Origin: Lysinibacillus pakistanensis
Lineage (GTDB): Bacteria; Bacillota; Bacilli; Bacillales_A; Planococcaceae
DNA: 62,577 nt
Assembly: GCA_001312325.1 (NCBI GenBank)
Contig: BBDJ01000030.1
Coordinates: forward strand, 1-62,577
Direction: 5' to 3'
Part shown: positions 31,380-43,144 of the stretch, one piece after another
Layout: the number at the start of each line of letters is the position of its first letter
Numbering within the stretch: position 1 is the first letter of the stretch
Program-made: the position numbers and the translations under genes
Notes under the pieces: generated by a model
What the model was told of the DNA's origin: nothing
The model's input: only the letters and a program-made list of their open reading frames with translations
Database searches by the model: none

Positions 31380-33003
31380 CTAAGCTAGATATTGTGCGAC
31401 TAATTTTTTTCTTGTCGGATTTCCCTACATTAATATAGGGAATAGATTCTACATACACTAATTGATCAGGAAGTTTAGTATTTGCTACACCGTTCTCTAT
31501 CATAATTTGACAAAGCTCCGTTAACGAAAGCTCCCTATCTTTTTTTTACAACAAATGCACAGATTCGTTCCCCTAATTCCTGATCAGCAACACCTACAAC
31601 GGAAGCATCCACAATCTCATCATGCTCAAGAAGATAGCTTTCAATTTCACTCGGGGTTACGTTTTCGCCTGCTCGATTAATCTGTTCCTTTACTCTTCCA
31701 AGAATTTGAATATTACCTTCCTCGGTTATGCGTGCCTTATCTCCTGTTTTAAAAAAAGCCATCTGTTGTAAAGCTAAGCTGATTCATTTCTGGTGATTTA
31801 TAGTAACCTAGGAAGGTGTAGGGGCCTTTTTGAATCAGCTCACCTGCTTCTCCCAGCGCAACCTCATCACCGTTCTCATCAACAATTTTAATTTCATCAC
31901 CTGTAGAAATTGGCGTACCTTGGCATGAAATAATTGTGTCAATATCATCATGAGGTGAAGTGAAGCAAGTAATGCCTTCTCCAAGACCATAGCCCTGAAT
32001 TAGCTGACATTGAAATTGTGTCATCAATTGGAGAGCCAATTGCTTCTCTAGCTTAGCTGCTCCTAATAAAATATAGTCAAGGGAAGATACATCTGCATGC
32101 TCCTCCAAAGTGAGAGACTCTACCCATAAATTTGCTATAACAGGTACGATAGAGGTAAAGGTAACTCGCTCTTTTTCAATCCATTCTAGTGCTTCATCAA
32201 ATGTACTCGTTGAGCTTAATATAACCTTACCGCCTTTACTTAAAGTCCCTAGAACACCCGGTGAACAAAGCGGATAATCATGTGCAATGGATAGTACCGC
32301 AAGATAAGTACTATTTTCTGTCACCTGACAACGGTCTGCTGCTGCTTTTGCATTACATAAGTAAGCAGTATGTAATTTGGGAATGACCTTTGGGATTCCT
32401 GTAGTGCCTCCTGATAGTAAAAATAAAGCAATATCTTGATAAGAGGATTGATGCTCCATGAGATCATCCTTCTTTGGACAGAATTGGTTTTCTAAATCTC
32501 CCAATGAAATACATGTATCATTCGGTTCATCTGTAATGATTAAGGAAATACTTGGTTGTTTCATTACGACCTTTTTAGCCATAGATTGATAGTCATAGCC
32601 ATGGAATGTGGATGGTATAATGATTGCCACAGGCTCTGTTAGTTTAGCGATATTTGTAATATCTTTTTCTCGATGTGTTGGCAATAATAATATAGGTCTT
32701 GCACCTATTATAAATAGTGCAAAACAAGCCTTTACAAAGAATATATTATTTGGTAATTGTAGAAGTACATTGTCTCCCCTCTTAATACCTTTCGCTATTA
32801 ATCCCTGTCCTAAGAAGTTAGCTGATCGATACAGCTCCTCATAAGTTAATGATCCTGTTTGATCAACAAGGGCTACCTTATTCTTGTACATAGTTGCCCA
32901 ATTTTTTTAAGGCATCTGCAAGTGACAATGGTTCCAAATAGCCCTCTTTCTCATAATGCTCCAAAAATTTCGTAATCTTTTCCTCTATCTGTATGCTGCT
33001 CAT
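31380..33003 (-). CDS. aryl-acid AMP ligase (DhbE/EntE/YbtE family)
   Basis: Activates an aryl acid with ATP and loads it on the ArCP of NRPS1. About 540 residues restored. LLSGGTTGIPK (P-loop), GYGLGEG (A5), GPYTFLGYY and the catalytic Lys region VGKSDKK are present. The A4 loop reads AHDYPLCSPG; characterised salicylate and DHB ligases have Asn where this has Asp, so the substrate is uncertain. Repairs at T-runs near 32905, 31750, 31545 and 31408; the last gives a normal end (DKKKLVAQYLA) 11 bases before NRPS1. ATG at 33003 follows GGAGGTTAAAAAGG inside the previous gene. Confidence 0.85.
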
Positions 33004-34009
33004 CCTTTTTAACCTCCAGTATGACAATATCTGAATCCGTAAAATGTTTCCTAGCAATATATAAGTTGACCTGTTGGAGCAGTTGCTCGTATCCACTTTC
33101 AGTTCTTTCCTGTCCATTACACAATGTCCAAATATGCATATCCCCTAAAAAAAGCGGGAAGTGCTTGTCTTGACACATTTTCAGGAAGTATTTTTTTCAA
33201 TAATCAACAATACATTATCGTCAGCCATTACCGCTGCAATATTGCTGAGTATGGCTGTAGCCTGACGATCGTCCCAATCATGGAGAATTCTTGATAAGAC
33301 ATACATATCCGCCTTATGCTCAAGAGGTAAAAAGAAATCTCCTTCGATGAATTGACATCTCTTCTGTAAGCGGGATATACGAATCGTTTCCTCTGCTTCT
33401 GCTTTGATATAGTCTTTATCAAGGATGATTCCCTCCGCTAATGGAAATCCTTGTAAAAGCTGTGTTATTACATCACCAGCACCACCTCCTATATCAACAA
33501 TTCTCTTAATATCAGTCACTTTTCTTGTCTGAAATAATAGCTCTAAATTTAACTGTGAGCTTGATTGACGCATCATGTCATTAAATGTTCCTAAGCGATT
33601 TTGGCTCATTTCATTGATTTCAAAAAAACGCCTCTCCCTCCACCAATTCAATAGGCGAGATATTTTTCTTTAATCCTTCATAAAAATAGCCCCATGCTTT
33701 CATGCATATACGTCCATTAAATAAAATCATTGCAGCCATGGAATCTTCACTATCATTTGATAATTTTTCACCTAGAGATGTTAACGAGTATTGATCATTT
33801 TCTTGATAGACGAAATCCATTGCTATCAGAACCTTCATAAATCGCTCTAATAATAAAGGAGAAAGATGAAGCTCTGTGGCCAATTGATGATTTGTCATGC
33901 TTTTGGAAAACAATGCATTAAAAATGCCTAGCTCAACCGCGCTATATACGATATATGAGTGAGAATAGCCCTGTATCATATTAATGATTTTCATTTTTTC
34001 TACATCCAC
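32951..34009 (-). CDS. O-methyltransferase (plant/fungal-like class)
   Basis: About 350 residues: an N-terminal winged-helix dimerisation domain (ELGIFNALF, LSPLLLERFMKVL) and a SAM domain with VDIGGGAGDV and the family motif LHDWDD. This family usually methylates phenolic or hydroxyl oxygens, so it may act on the aryl hydroxyl or another position of the siderophore. Repairs at A/T runs near 33628, 33193 and 33148. It starts at a GTG one base past the preceding stop and overlaps the AMP ligase start by about 50 bases. Confidence 0.8.
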
Positions 34010-34010
34010 A

Positions 34011-35098
34011 TTACTTCTCCCCTATAATTGAAATACATTCCGTTTTTATGAGTTGTTGCATCAACTCTTCCACATCAACTATTGATTGCGCAAAGTAACA
34101 CCCTTTTTTTATTTGTACCATTCCTTTCTTGCATTTGCATCGCCACACAAGCAGCTACAACTCCAGAGCCATAGTTCCAATTCATATTACTTTGTAAGTA
34201 ACTTGTTTGTGTTTTACCATTTTCTTCTGTTTCAACATATATAATAAAACCCTCATGTTCATCTTGAGTATGGTAGGTCTCAATTAAACGATGAGCAGAG
34301 GCGCGCTTCTCCTCCTCAGTTTTATATAGCTGCATAGCCTTTATCATAATAAAATCACTCAGTATTTTAGATGTAGCGAAGGTATTATAAAAATAGGCAT
34401 TGACAGCTCTATATTCTTTTACACAGGCTATAAACTCCTCGTTCATCAAGGGAAGTGTGTATACTTGATGAAATGGAGCAGGTAAAACCTTTTGGCTCCC
34501 TATTCCTGAAGTTAATTTCTTTATGTCACCATTACTGAAATAGGACATTCCATAGCCCTCATCTTTTTCTAAGCTGGAGATAATATCATAAGCCCCTGTT
34601 TCAGAAAAGCTACCTTTACCAGCAAAATAGCAGCTAATACGCTCGACCCATTTTTGGTTGCGTAATAAAAATGCTACAAACATTTCTGTCAAGCCAGGAT
34701 AGACACCGGCAGATATGGAACATGTTATAGGATTATTGTGTTTTGCAAGAGCATCCTCTATTGCCAATTTCATTGTTTTATCACCAGATACATCAATATA
34801 GGTAGTATTCGTTACTAGACAAGCTTCAGCAACTCGTGCAAGTATGAGGGAAGAGGGTCCAGCCGTATTTATAACCAAGTAGCAATTCTCACAGAAGGCT
34901 TGAATACTAGCTTCATTAAAGACATCAACTGCTTGGTATTTCATGGTCTCGGACTCTTCCCCAAACTGTTCAATAAGCTTTGCTATCTTCCGACCTCCTA
35001 GTAATAATGAAGCTGAATAATTGTTCAATAAAGTTTTAACAGCTCCCACACCAACCTGACCTGTTGCGCCAATGATTCCTACGTATTTTTTTATTCAT
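34011..35098 (-). CDS. saccharopine dehydrogenase-like oxidoreductase
   Basis: NAD(P)-binding protein of about 360 residues. The repaired N-terminus (one A removed near 35085) gives a clear Rossmann loop, GIIGATGQVGVG, followed by LINTAGPSS and TYIDVSGD, typical of saccharopine-dehydrogenase-like enzymes. The ATG at 35098 overlaps the NRPS2 stop by eight bases, so the two are translationally coupled. A second A-run repair near 34110 gives an end at 34011. A role as a second tailoring reductase on a ring or on the released product is inference from position only. Confidence 0.7.
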
Positions 35099-38000
35099 AT
35101 TGACTGATACTCCCCACTTGAATTGGTGCTAGCAGGATGTCAGCCACACGATAAGCATTGTCATCTTCTTCAATACATGTAATGTGATTCCCAGCAATTT
35201 CTATTTCCTCAAAATGCCCAATGCACAGGTCTTTCCAAAACTTTAACGTGTCCTGTCTATCGGTAAAAATAAAGTCCATATCCTCTTCTGCCACTAAATA
35301 GCGAATATCGCCGAAGTATGCCATTGGTCGCACGTTGGACCCTTTAAAGCTGTGTAAATAGATGTTATAGTATCCTTCTAGCATCTCATCTGGAATGATT
35401 TCACCAGTTTTTTTCTCTATGGCAGCTCGATAATCCTGAAAGCGCTGTTTTCTGCTTCGTTGTGATAAATTCTTGATAAAGCGGTAAATTTCTTTAAACT
35501 CTTCCACATGTTTAAGCTCCTCAAGACTTGATGCGCTTAAACTCTCATTATGTTGATAGAAAATATGCATAATAGCTTCCATTAAATGTTGATTGGATGC
35601 TTCATTATAAACATCCTCAACTGTAATATAGAAATTTGTAATAAAGATTAATTCTAGCGCTATAGAATCCTCGATATCATATAAAACCGGTGCACTATCA
35701 ATTAACGTAAAATCAATTATTTCCACACCTCTTTCCCCCAGCCTTCTAGCCATTTCAAGAGCAATCAGCCCACCCATGCAATAGCCAATTAATTGAACTT
35801 GCTTCACTTGTTTTACCATAATTTGTTGTACATAATCATCTGCTAAATGATCAATTAACATGGCACTATCTATGGCTAAATACTGGTCTATATCTTGAAT
35901 AGAAATACTGATAACTTTTCCTAAATCTTGTTGTGCTAAATGCTTGTTTAAATATTTAAAGGCATTCATTGTCCCTAATCCTGCATGAACGACAATTCGG
36001 TATGGTTCACCATGAGAGGAGGATTCCTCCTTTAATAAACCTATCGCCTGGGCATGATTTCGTTTATATATATGTTGATTTTCCTGCGTCCCTGTCACTG
36101 TATGTTGCATTATTTTTTTGTGCGAGTAATTTAATAACTGGCTCATTTAACAATTGACGAAGAATAAAATCAAAAGTAATTTTATGATATTGATTTTCAT
36201 TCTCAATTGACTTTTTTTATCTTCCCTGCCAATTGTGATAAGGATAAGGAATCTGCTCCATAGTCATATAAATTTTTATCCGCCTGAATATGTTCTATCT
36301 GAAGAACATCTTGTGCAAAATGTAGTAGTGTTCCCTCTAATCGAGTGATTACTTCTGCCTGTTGTAGGTTCCCTTCAGCCTGAACCTCCTGTACTAGCTG
36401 CTGCACCTGTTTCTTGATCAATTGGCGATCTAATTTTATCATTTGCATTTAGTGTAAGCTTCGATAAAATAAATAATTTGACAGGAACCATATAGGACGG
36501 TAATAGCTGTTCAAGATAATCAATGAAATCATTACATAGTACATTGTTTGGAGCATACTCTGCTAGTTGAACGACAGCATAAAGATGCTTATTATCTAGT
36601 ACGACTGCACAGGAAGCGTCTACTTGCTCATGTTTATTTAATAATGATTCAATTTCCCCTAAGTTAATAAGATTTCCACGTAACTTCACTTGATTATCAA
36701 GACGTCCGATAAATTCAATTTCTCCATTGTCCATATATCTTCCATAGTCACCAGTTCTATAGAGACGCTGCTGTTTAATCGTTGTGATAAATCGTTCATT
36801 TGTCATTTCAGTATTCTGATAGTAGCCTTGCGCAAGACTATCTCCCGCAATATATAGCTCTCCACGAACCCAATTCGGGCAATCCTCATTATGTTCATCT
36901 AAAATATAAAAACATTGGTTCGCTAACGGGTAGCCATAAGGTATAGACTCTCTCTCAAAGTCTTCTTCACTGCAAATATGATAATTGGACCAAATACCCG
37001 CTTCTGTAGCACCGCCTAGGGCAATTATGGTACTCTTTGGAAATGCAGTTGCACATTGCTTAACCATTTTTGGTGGTACCCAATCTCCTGATAACAGTAT
37101 CGTTTTCATGGAATCTATTGAGAATTGCTCCGTTTCATCAACAGCTAGTAGCATTTTCATTAAAGCTGGCACTGTGTTCCATAATGTTATCTTTTTAGTT
37201 TGCAGACACGATAACCAATAGTTTGCATCATACAAATGACCTTGTTCAGGATAGACAATCGTACCACCAGCAGTTAGCAAACCAAAGATATCATAAACTG
37301 ATAGGTCAAAGTTAAGCTTAGATAGGGCAAGAACACGATCATGGCTAGTAATACTAAATCGCCTATTAATATCTGTAATCGTATTCATGGCTGCAGCATG
37401 AGACATGGCAACACCCTTTGGCTCTCCTGTTGAACCAGATGTAAAAATAATGTAAGCTAGTTCATCGGGATCCCCCTCATAAACATCATAGGAAATACTT
37501 TCTCTTTGTTCTAGTAAATTAGCTGCAATGCATTGTACCTCTAAGCTTTCATAGATTGGCTGATGTTTATCCACAAGGATAGCCTTTACTTGACTTTGAT
37601 CGATTATTTTCTTGATTCGACTAATTGGCTGAGCCTTATCAATCGGCACATAGACTGCTCCTAGCGATAGAATAGCCAGCACACTTGTCACTTGATAAAT
37701 GGATTTATCAGAAATGATGGCCACCTTATCCCCTTGTTGTAGCTGATGTTTTTGAAGTAGATTTCCTACAGTAAACACCTTATCTCTTAGTTCAGCATAA
37801 GAGTATTCCTGCTCCCCTTCGATGACCGCGATTTGTGTAGGCTGCTGACTTGCTTGTTCGAAAAAGCCTTGGTGTAACAAATGTTTTGCTTGGTTCAAAT
37901 AGGTATTATTGACACTTGCTCTTTGTCTTGTTTGTTCATTTGGCAAGTTTACCAAAGCTGCTGATTCCCAGGCTTGATCTTCATGGACTAATTTTAATAA

Positions 38001-39407
38001 GGCGATTTCGAATGCAGAAAACATATCAGCTATTACATTGGCTGGAAATACACCCTTTCTCACGTCCCAATTCACACGCAAGCCATTGTCATCATCCATG
38101 ACCTGACAATCAATAAATACTTGTGGTGTTTGACTAATACCATACTCATTCATTTTTCCGATTAATCCATTGGAATCGATAAGATTAATAGCACTTGTGA
38201 AGACAAAAGGCATTAAAGCATATGCCTGTCCTTTTTGTCTTGTCATTTCTCTCAGTACCTCTACGCCCGAGAAGCTGCTATGATCTAAATCACGAAACAT
38301 TTGCTGTTGAATCTGACTAACATGATCTATAAATGGCGTTTCAGCTCTTCTACAATCAACCTCTGTTAAATTAATAGAAGTGAAATCGCCAACAATTCGG
38401 TGAACATTTGGGTGAACAGGTAATCTATTTAAAAGAATTAAATTAATGGTAAAATGCTTGTTTATGCTCCATTTCGCCAGACATTGGCTATATAAGGCGA
38501 GCAAAACACTAGTAGCCGTTTTACCTTTATTGGAAATGGAAGATTTAAATTTATCCCAAACGGCTTTATCTAATTGAATAAAAAAGCGTTCAAAGAATTT
38601 TTCATCCTGTACTAATGACAATTTAGGTAATGTCGGTGAGGCGGAAGCGTTTGAATTCGGTTATACCAATAGTCTTTATCCTCTTGATAGTTCTTCTGGT
38701 ACCTCATCTCCTCCTCTATCTTTACATACTCTTTAAAGGTGAAATCATTTGCTGGTAATGTAACATCCTCATGAAAATAAAGCTCTTCAAATTCTTTTAA
38801 TAAAATCCAAATACTTGCCCAATCCACAATTAAAAAAATCAAAGGAAATATGCATAGTCGTGCCATGTAATCGTTGACTCAATGAAATATCAAAAAGCGG
38901 CCAGCTTTCAGGTGCATAGATTTTATGCCCCAAATGTCGCCTAATTTCCTGTAGTCGCTCCTTATCCTCGGCACCTTTTCTCATTAAATCTTCAAATGTA
39001 ATTTCAATGTTAGGGATGTCATCCATGACACTTTGATAACCATTCCGATGAATCGTCGTTCGTAGCATTTCATGCCGCTCTATTAACGTTGTCCATACTT
39101 GTTTAACCCTCTCACAATCTAGATGGTCATATTCAAGCTCCATGTAAATATGGCTGGAAACACCACCATATTCAAAGCTGTTCATACTGCCCAGTAGATA
39201 AGCAGATTGAATAGGGGTTAATGGGAATGTGTTAGCTTGCGCTTCTTGCTCCAAAACAGTAATTAACGCCTCTTTATTCGTTTTTAGAAATGCCATCACT
39301 TCTTCAGTCAATTGTTCCTTTCCTGCTTTAAAATGAAGCTTCCCCTGATTCGTCCATAACTCAATTCCCTGTGCCTTTAACTGGATTATTTCTTTTTTTA
39401 CTTGCAT
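35091..39407 (-). CDS. NRPS2: docking-Cy-A-PCP-TE
   Basis: Terminating synthetase, about 1,438 residues restored. It begins with a TubC-type docking domain (LKAQGIELW...GKLHFKAG, residues 5-50), so it receives the chain from NRPS1. The cyclisation domain has DFLIVDWAS (DxxxxDxxS) and SQTPQVFID. The adenylation pocket D-L-Y-N-L-S-L-I-W indicates Cys. The PCP Ser is in YGADSLSL. The thioesterase has GYCMGG, a Cys in place of the usual Ser nucleophile, and GNH for the catalytic His. It adds the third cysteine, cyclises it and releases the product. ATG at 39407 follows GAGGAGTGAAAATAGG. Four A/T-run repairs (near 38830, 38620, 36440, 36215) plus one near 36113 join the pieces. Confidence 0.85.
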
Positions 39408-39414
39408 CCTATTT

Positions 39415-40146
39415 TCACTCCTCACCTTTTTCGCTAACTATGTACTCTCTGTGTATTAAATTTGCTCCATGTAGTAATTTAGTATCTATTTTGTTTGTCA
39501 GTCCTTCAATGGTAATACCATCTATGTTAAATTTATTAGATTCCTTGATTGTTAGCATTGCCTTATCGACGAGCAGAGTATTTAATATATCTGCCATTTC
39601 ATCTGAACAGCTAATTATCAGGGAATGAATGTATTGAGAGCCATTTGAATGCTCAATCTGCTTTGGCCTCTGAGGTGTACTATAGGCTGATACAACAAAG
39701 GGTAAATCGCAAGGGGACAGCGAAAAGAAGCCATAGGTCACAATTTCCCCTGTCGGTTTCTTTCGTCGTCCATTTAACACCTTTGAAGTACAAATACCTA
39801 AATTCTTGATTTCATTTCTCACTAAATGTAAATTCTCTTGCTTTGCAATATCCTCTTCATAGCCTTCTAACGCAAAATCTATAAGCCCTTCACGCTGAAT
39901 CATCCACTTCACCCAGCGCTCTCTCATCGATTTACCGTAGAGAATCCCTAATGGGAATTGTATTGGAGACATAAACCGCTTCATTTCAAATAGTTCAATA
40001 AATGGACCTTGATTGAACCAGATAAATGCATTTAGCGAATTTTTAGGGTCTCTTCCCCATTCAACCTGAAATCCGGCTTTTTCATAATCATGGACTGCCT
40101 TTTTAATATCATGTACCCTGCACTGGATATGACTAATTTTTAACAC
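39415..40146 (-). CDS. VOC (glyoxalase/bleomycin-resistance fold) protein
   Basis: First gene of the biosynthetic operon, 243 residues, intact. It opens with SHIQCRVHDIKKAVHDYEKAGF, shortened here to its key part HIQCRV.D...A..DYE.AGF, a vicinal-oxygen-chelate half with the His and a downstream Glu (PFIELFE) as likely metal ligands. VOC members include dioxygenases, lyases and binding proteins that sequester their own product. GTG start after AAGGTG. Its place directly behind the Fur-controlled promoter ties it to siderophore production, perhaps as a product-binding or aryl-acid enzyme; this is unproven. Confidence 0.65.
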   Translation of the reverse strand: MLKISHIQCRVHDIKKAVHDYEKAGFQVEWGRDPKNSLNAFIWFNQGPFIELFEMKRFMSPIQFPLGILYGKSMRERWVKWMIQREGLIDFALEGYEEDIAKQENLHLVRNEIKNLGICTSKVLNGRRKKPTGEIVTYGFFSLSPCDLPFVVSAYSTPQRPKQIEHSNGSQYIHSLIISCSDEMADILNTLLVDKAMLTIKESNKFNIDGITIEGLTNKIDTKLLHGANLIHREYIVSEKGEE

Positions 40147-40202
40147 ATAAATTCAACACCTTATAAGTTTTTTCAAATTCATGAAAGTTTAGTCTATTTA
40201 AT

Positions 40203-40222
40203 TGATAATGATTATCATTATC
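40203..40222. promoter_or_regulatory. Fur box for the biosynthetic operon
   Basis: TGATAATGATTATCA (40203-40217) is an exact match to the Bacillus 7-1-7 Fur consensus, and the extended GATAATGATTATCATTATC (40204-40222) differs by one base from the classical 19-bp box. It lies 57 bases before the first codon of the leftward operon, so iron-replete Fur would block that promoter. Confidence 0.9.
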
Positions 40223-40313
40223 GACCACTAACATAGATTCTAAAATATTGTAAAAATAAATACAATAGTCTTTATTGGTTATTTTTGAAAAAATATTTTA
40301 CCTAAAATAACAA

Positions 40314-40343
40314 TTGACAATGATTCTCATTTTCAAATATACT
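40314..40343 (+). promoter_or_regulatory. promoter with overlapping Fur box for the uptake operon
   Basis: TTGACA (40314-40319) and TATACT (40338-40343) are 18 bases apart. A second Fur box, TGACAATGATTCTCA (40315-40329), matches the 7-1-7 consensus at 12 of 14 positions and overlaps the -35 and spacer. It controls the rightward transporter genes. Confidence 0.8.
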
Positions 40344-40428
40344 CGACATGAGTATAACCCTAAATATTCCAAAAAAAAAGGAAATAACCTGTGATGATTA
40401 TTTCTTCATTTCGAAAGGAGCTATTCAT

Positions 40429-41015
40429 ATGATAAAAAATCTCGCATTACGCACGGAAGACTTTATGACTGTAGGCATTTATACAAGCATCTATTTTGCC
40501 TTATTATTTACCATCTCGCTATTAGGTATATCCCCATTTTCAATGCTATCTTACCAGCCCTAATCGGTATTTTTGGAGGTGTTCCCTTTATTTTATTTTT
40601 AGCAAAAACTGAGAAATTCGGCATGATTACGATGAGTGGTACTATTTGTGGATTAATCATGATGTTAATGGGTGGTAATGGCTTTTATCCCCTTCTAACA
40701 GGTCTAATTTGCGGCTTCATTGCAGACATACTTTTTATAAAGCTAAAATCAACTACATTTTCCATGACATTATCCTTTGCTGTGTTTAGTTTATGGACAA
40801 TTGGTCTATATCTCCCTATTTATCTTCATCGAACTACTTACTTTTCTAATATTACTGTTCAATATGGTACTGAATACGCCAATAAATTAAACAGCTATAT
40901 TCCTGATTGGACACTATTGCTATTTATTGTCATGACATTTGCTACAAGTCTAATAGGAGGCTTGATTGGTACTAAATTATTAACAAAGCACTTCAAGAAA
41001 TCGGGGATTGTTTAA
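40429..41015 (+). CDS. ECF transporter S component (MptD/Trep_Strep-like)
   Basis: Substrate-binding membrane subunit of an energy-coupling-factor importer, about 195 residues with five to six helices after one T is added near 40540. The N-terminus (FMTVGIYTSIYFALLF) and LGISPFFNAILPALIGIFGGVPFIL match the MptD/Trep_Strep S-component group. ATG at 40429 after GAAAGGAGC; an earlier in-frame ATG at 40348 lacks a ribosome site. As first gene of the Fur-controlled uptake operon it probably recognises the ferric siderophore, in place of a lipoprotein receptor. Confidence 0.75.
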
Positions 41016-41721
41016 TGAAACAACGGATACAAATAGATCCACGTACTAAGCTGCTGTTGACAGTTACAATTAATATCATTACTGTAAGTGCTCCACAAAG
41101 TGGCTGGTTTCTGTACATATTACCGATTCTATGGGGAATTCCGGTTATTTTGCTATTGCTGTATCAGAAATACAAAATAGCTCCTATTATTTGATTTTAC
41201 TATTATCCGTTACAACTTTTCAGTACACGGTAGCCCCTTATACACACGGTGTATTGTTCTTTCTATCATTAGGGGTTATCTCCATTTCCCTAAGACTACT
41301 TCCAGGTATTATGATGGGCTATTTTCTTCTATCTACAACATCTATCAGTGAACTTGTTGCAGCTTTGGAAAAACTACATATGCCAAGGGGATTCATTATT
41401 TCACTCTCTGTTATGTTCCGGTTTTTCCCAACACTAAGTTATGAATATATTTATATACAACAAGCTATGGCATTCCGAGGCTTAACAGGATTTTCAATGC
41501 TGCTGCACCCAGTAAAAGCAATGGAGTATCGTCTTATTCCACTTATGGTATCAGCCTCAAAGATTGGTAATGAATTAACAATGGCATCCTTAACTCGCGG
41601 TTTATCTGCTCCTAACAAAAGAACAAATGTCAGTCAGCTTCAGTTTTATCTGCAGGATTTTCTATTAATGACCACTTGTATTGTCGTTTGGCTTATTTTT
41701 ATTTGGGAGGTGTTTTTATGA
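41015..41721 (+). CDS. ECF transporter T component
   Basis: Integral membrane coupling subunit, about 235 residues. The N-terminal DPRTKLLL motif and the two coupling motifs (AFRGL at about residue 150 and ASLTRGL near 190, the Ala-Arg-Gly type) are present. It starts in the TAATG overlap with the S component. One base appears missing near 41183. It couples the ATPase pair to the S component. Confidence 0.85.
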
Positions 41722-43143
41722 TTCAGCTTCGAAATGTTTCCTTTCAATATCAATATCAATCGAAAAAAAGTGCTAAACGCTATTGATTTAGAGATTTCAA
41801 CTGGAGAGGTTATTGTGCTCTGTGGAAAGTCGGGCTGTGGAAAAACTACGATTACTCGATTATTAAATGGCCTTATCCCCTATTACATTAATGGCGAATT
41901 ACAAGGGACTATTCGGTTAGCCAATGAAGATATTCAAGCAATGGAAATTCACGAAATTTCAAAGCTTACAGGCTCGGTTTTTCAAAATCCTAAAACCCAA
42001 TTTTACAATATCGATACTGACAGTGAGCTAGTTTTTACAGTTGAAAACTTTGGCTTGCCCTCTGAGGAAATATTAAATAGAAAAGCTAAGATGGTAGAAC
42101 AGTTTGAACTACAGACACTTTTACAAAGAAATTTATTCCATCTTTCAGGTGGAGAAAAACAACGAATAGCCTGTGCATCTGTTGCCATACATAATCCTCC
42201 CATCATTATTCTAGATGAACCATCCGCAAATTTAGATGATGAGGCAACAGCTCAGCTTGGGGAAATGATTGCTTTTTGGAAAAGTCAGGGGAAAACAATC
42301 GTTATTTCTGAACATCGACTTCATTACTTACAGTATCTTGCTGATCGATTTGTTTATTTGGAGGATGGGCAAATCAAGCATATTTTTGCCCAAAAGGAGA
42401 TGCTCACTATGTCAAATGAAGCACTTTATCAATTAGGGCTTCGAGCGATTCATCTTGAGGAATTGATGCCTCAGCAAGATCGTTTGTTGGATCAAGGAGC
42501 ACGTTTTAAATTGGAGACACTCTCTTATTTCAATCATGATTTTCAGCTAAAAATCGAAGGGTTTGACCTTCCATTCCCTGCTATCATGGCTATTACTGGT
42601 CACAATGGTGCTGGGAAATCGACATTCGCTAAATCCCTGACAGGTCTCAACCGAAAAGCCTCCCCTACCTTTCACATCAATAATGTGAAATTTAGAAAAA
42701 AGCAATGCCTTCGGGCTAGCAGCATTGTTATGCAGGACGTACATCACCAGCTTTTTACAGAAAGCGTGCTAGCAGAAATCTTACTCTCTATGCCCGAGCC
42801 AAATGAAGAGCTAGCATTAGATCTACTGGCTTTACTGGGTGCCTCCGAATTAAAAGACGCTCATCCACTAACATTATCAGGTGGGGAGAAACAGCGTGTA
42901 GCCATTCTTTCTGCAATTGCCGCAGATAAACAAGTGATGATTATGGATGAACCAACGAGCGGACTTGATTATCATCATATGAGACAATTTGCAAATTGCA
43001 TGAATATTTTGCGTAACCAAAATAAGCTTGTTTTCATCATCACACATGATCCTGAGATGATTGCACTTTGCTGTGACGGAGCCATTAAATTATCGCAGGG
43101 AATGATTAAGGACATTACATTATTTAACAAGCAAAGGGTGTGA
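41718..43143 (+). CDS. ECF transporter double ATPase
   Basis: One polypeptide of about 475 residues with two ABC domains. Domain 1 has [19 protein letters not shown] and ILDEPSAN; domain 2 has [19 protein letters not shown] and MDEPTSGLD. It powers the ECF importer with the S and T subunits. The ATG overlaps the T-component stop (ATGA). One A must be removed from the run near 41765, giving the start MIQLRNVSFQYQYQ. Confidence 0.9.
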
Positions 43144-43144
43144 A

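Noticed and set aside
17615..40146. Reading the many short pieces of the siderophore region as separate truncated genes or pseudogenes
   Set aside because: Breaks fall in A/T runs, frames resume immediately, motifs and domain order are complete, and single-base repair yields proteins of normal length with correct ends.
40348..40428. Upstream start for the ECF S component at 40348
   Set aside because: No ribosome site and polar residues atypical for the family; the ATG at 40429 has GAAAGGAGC at proper distance.
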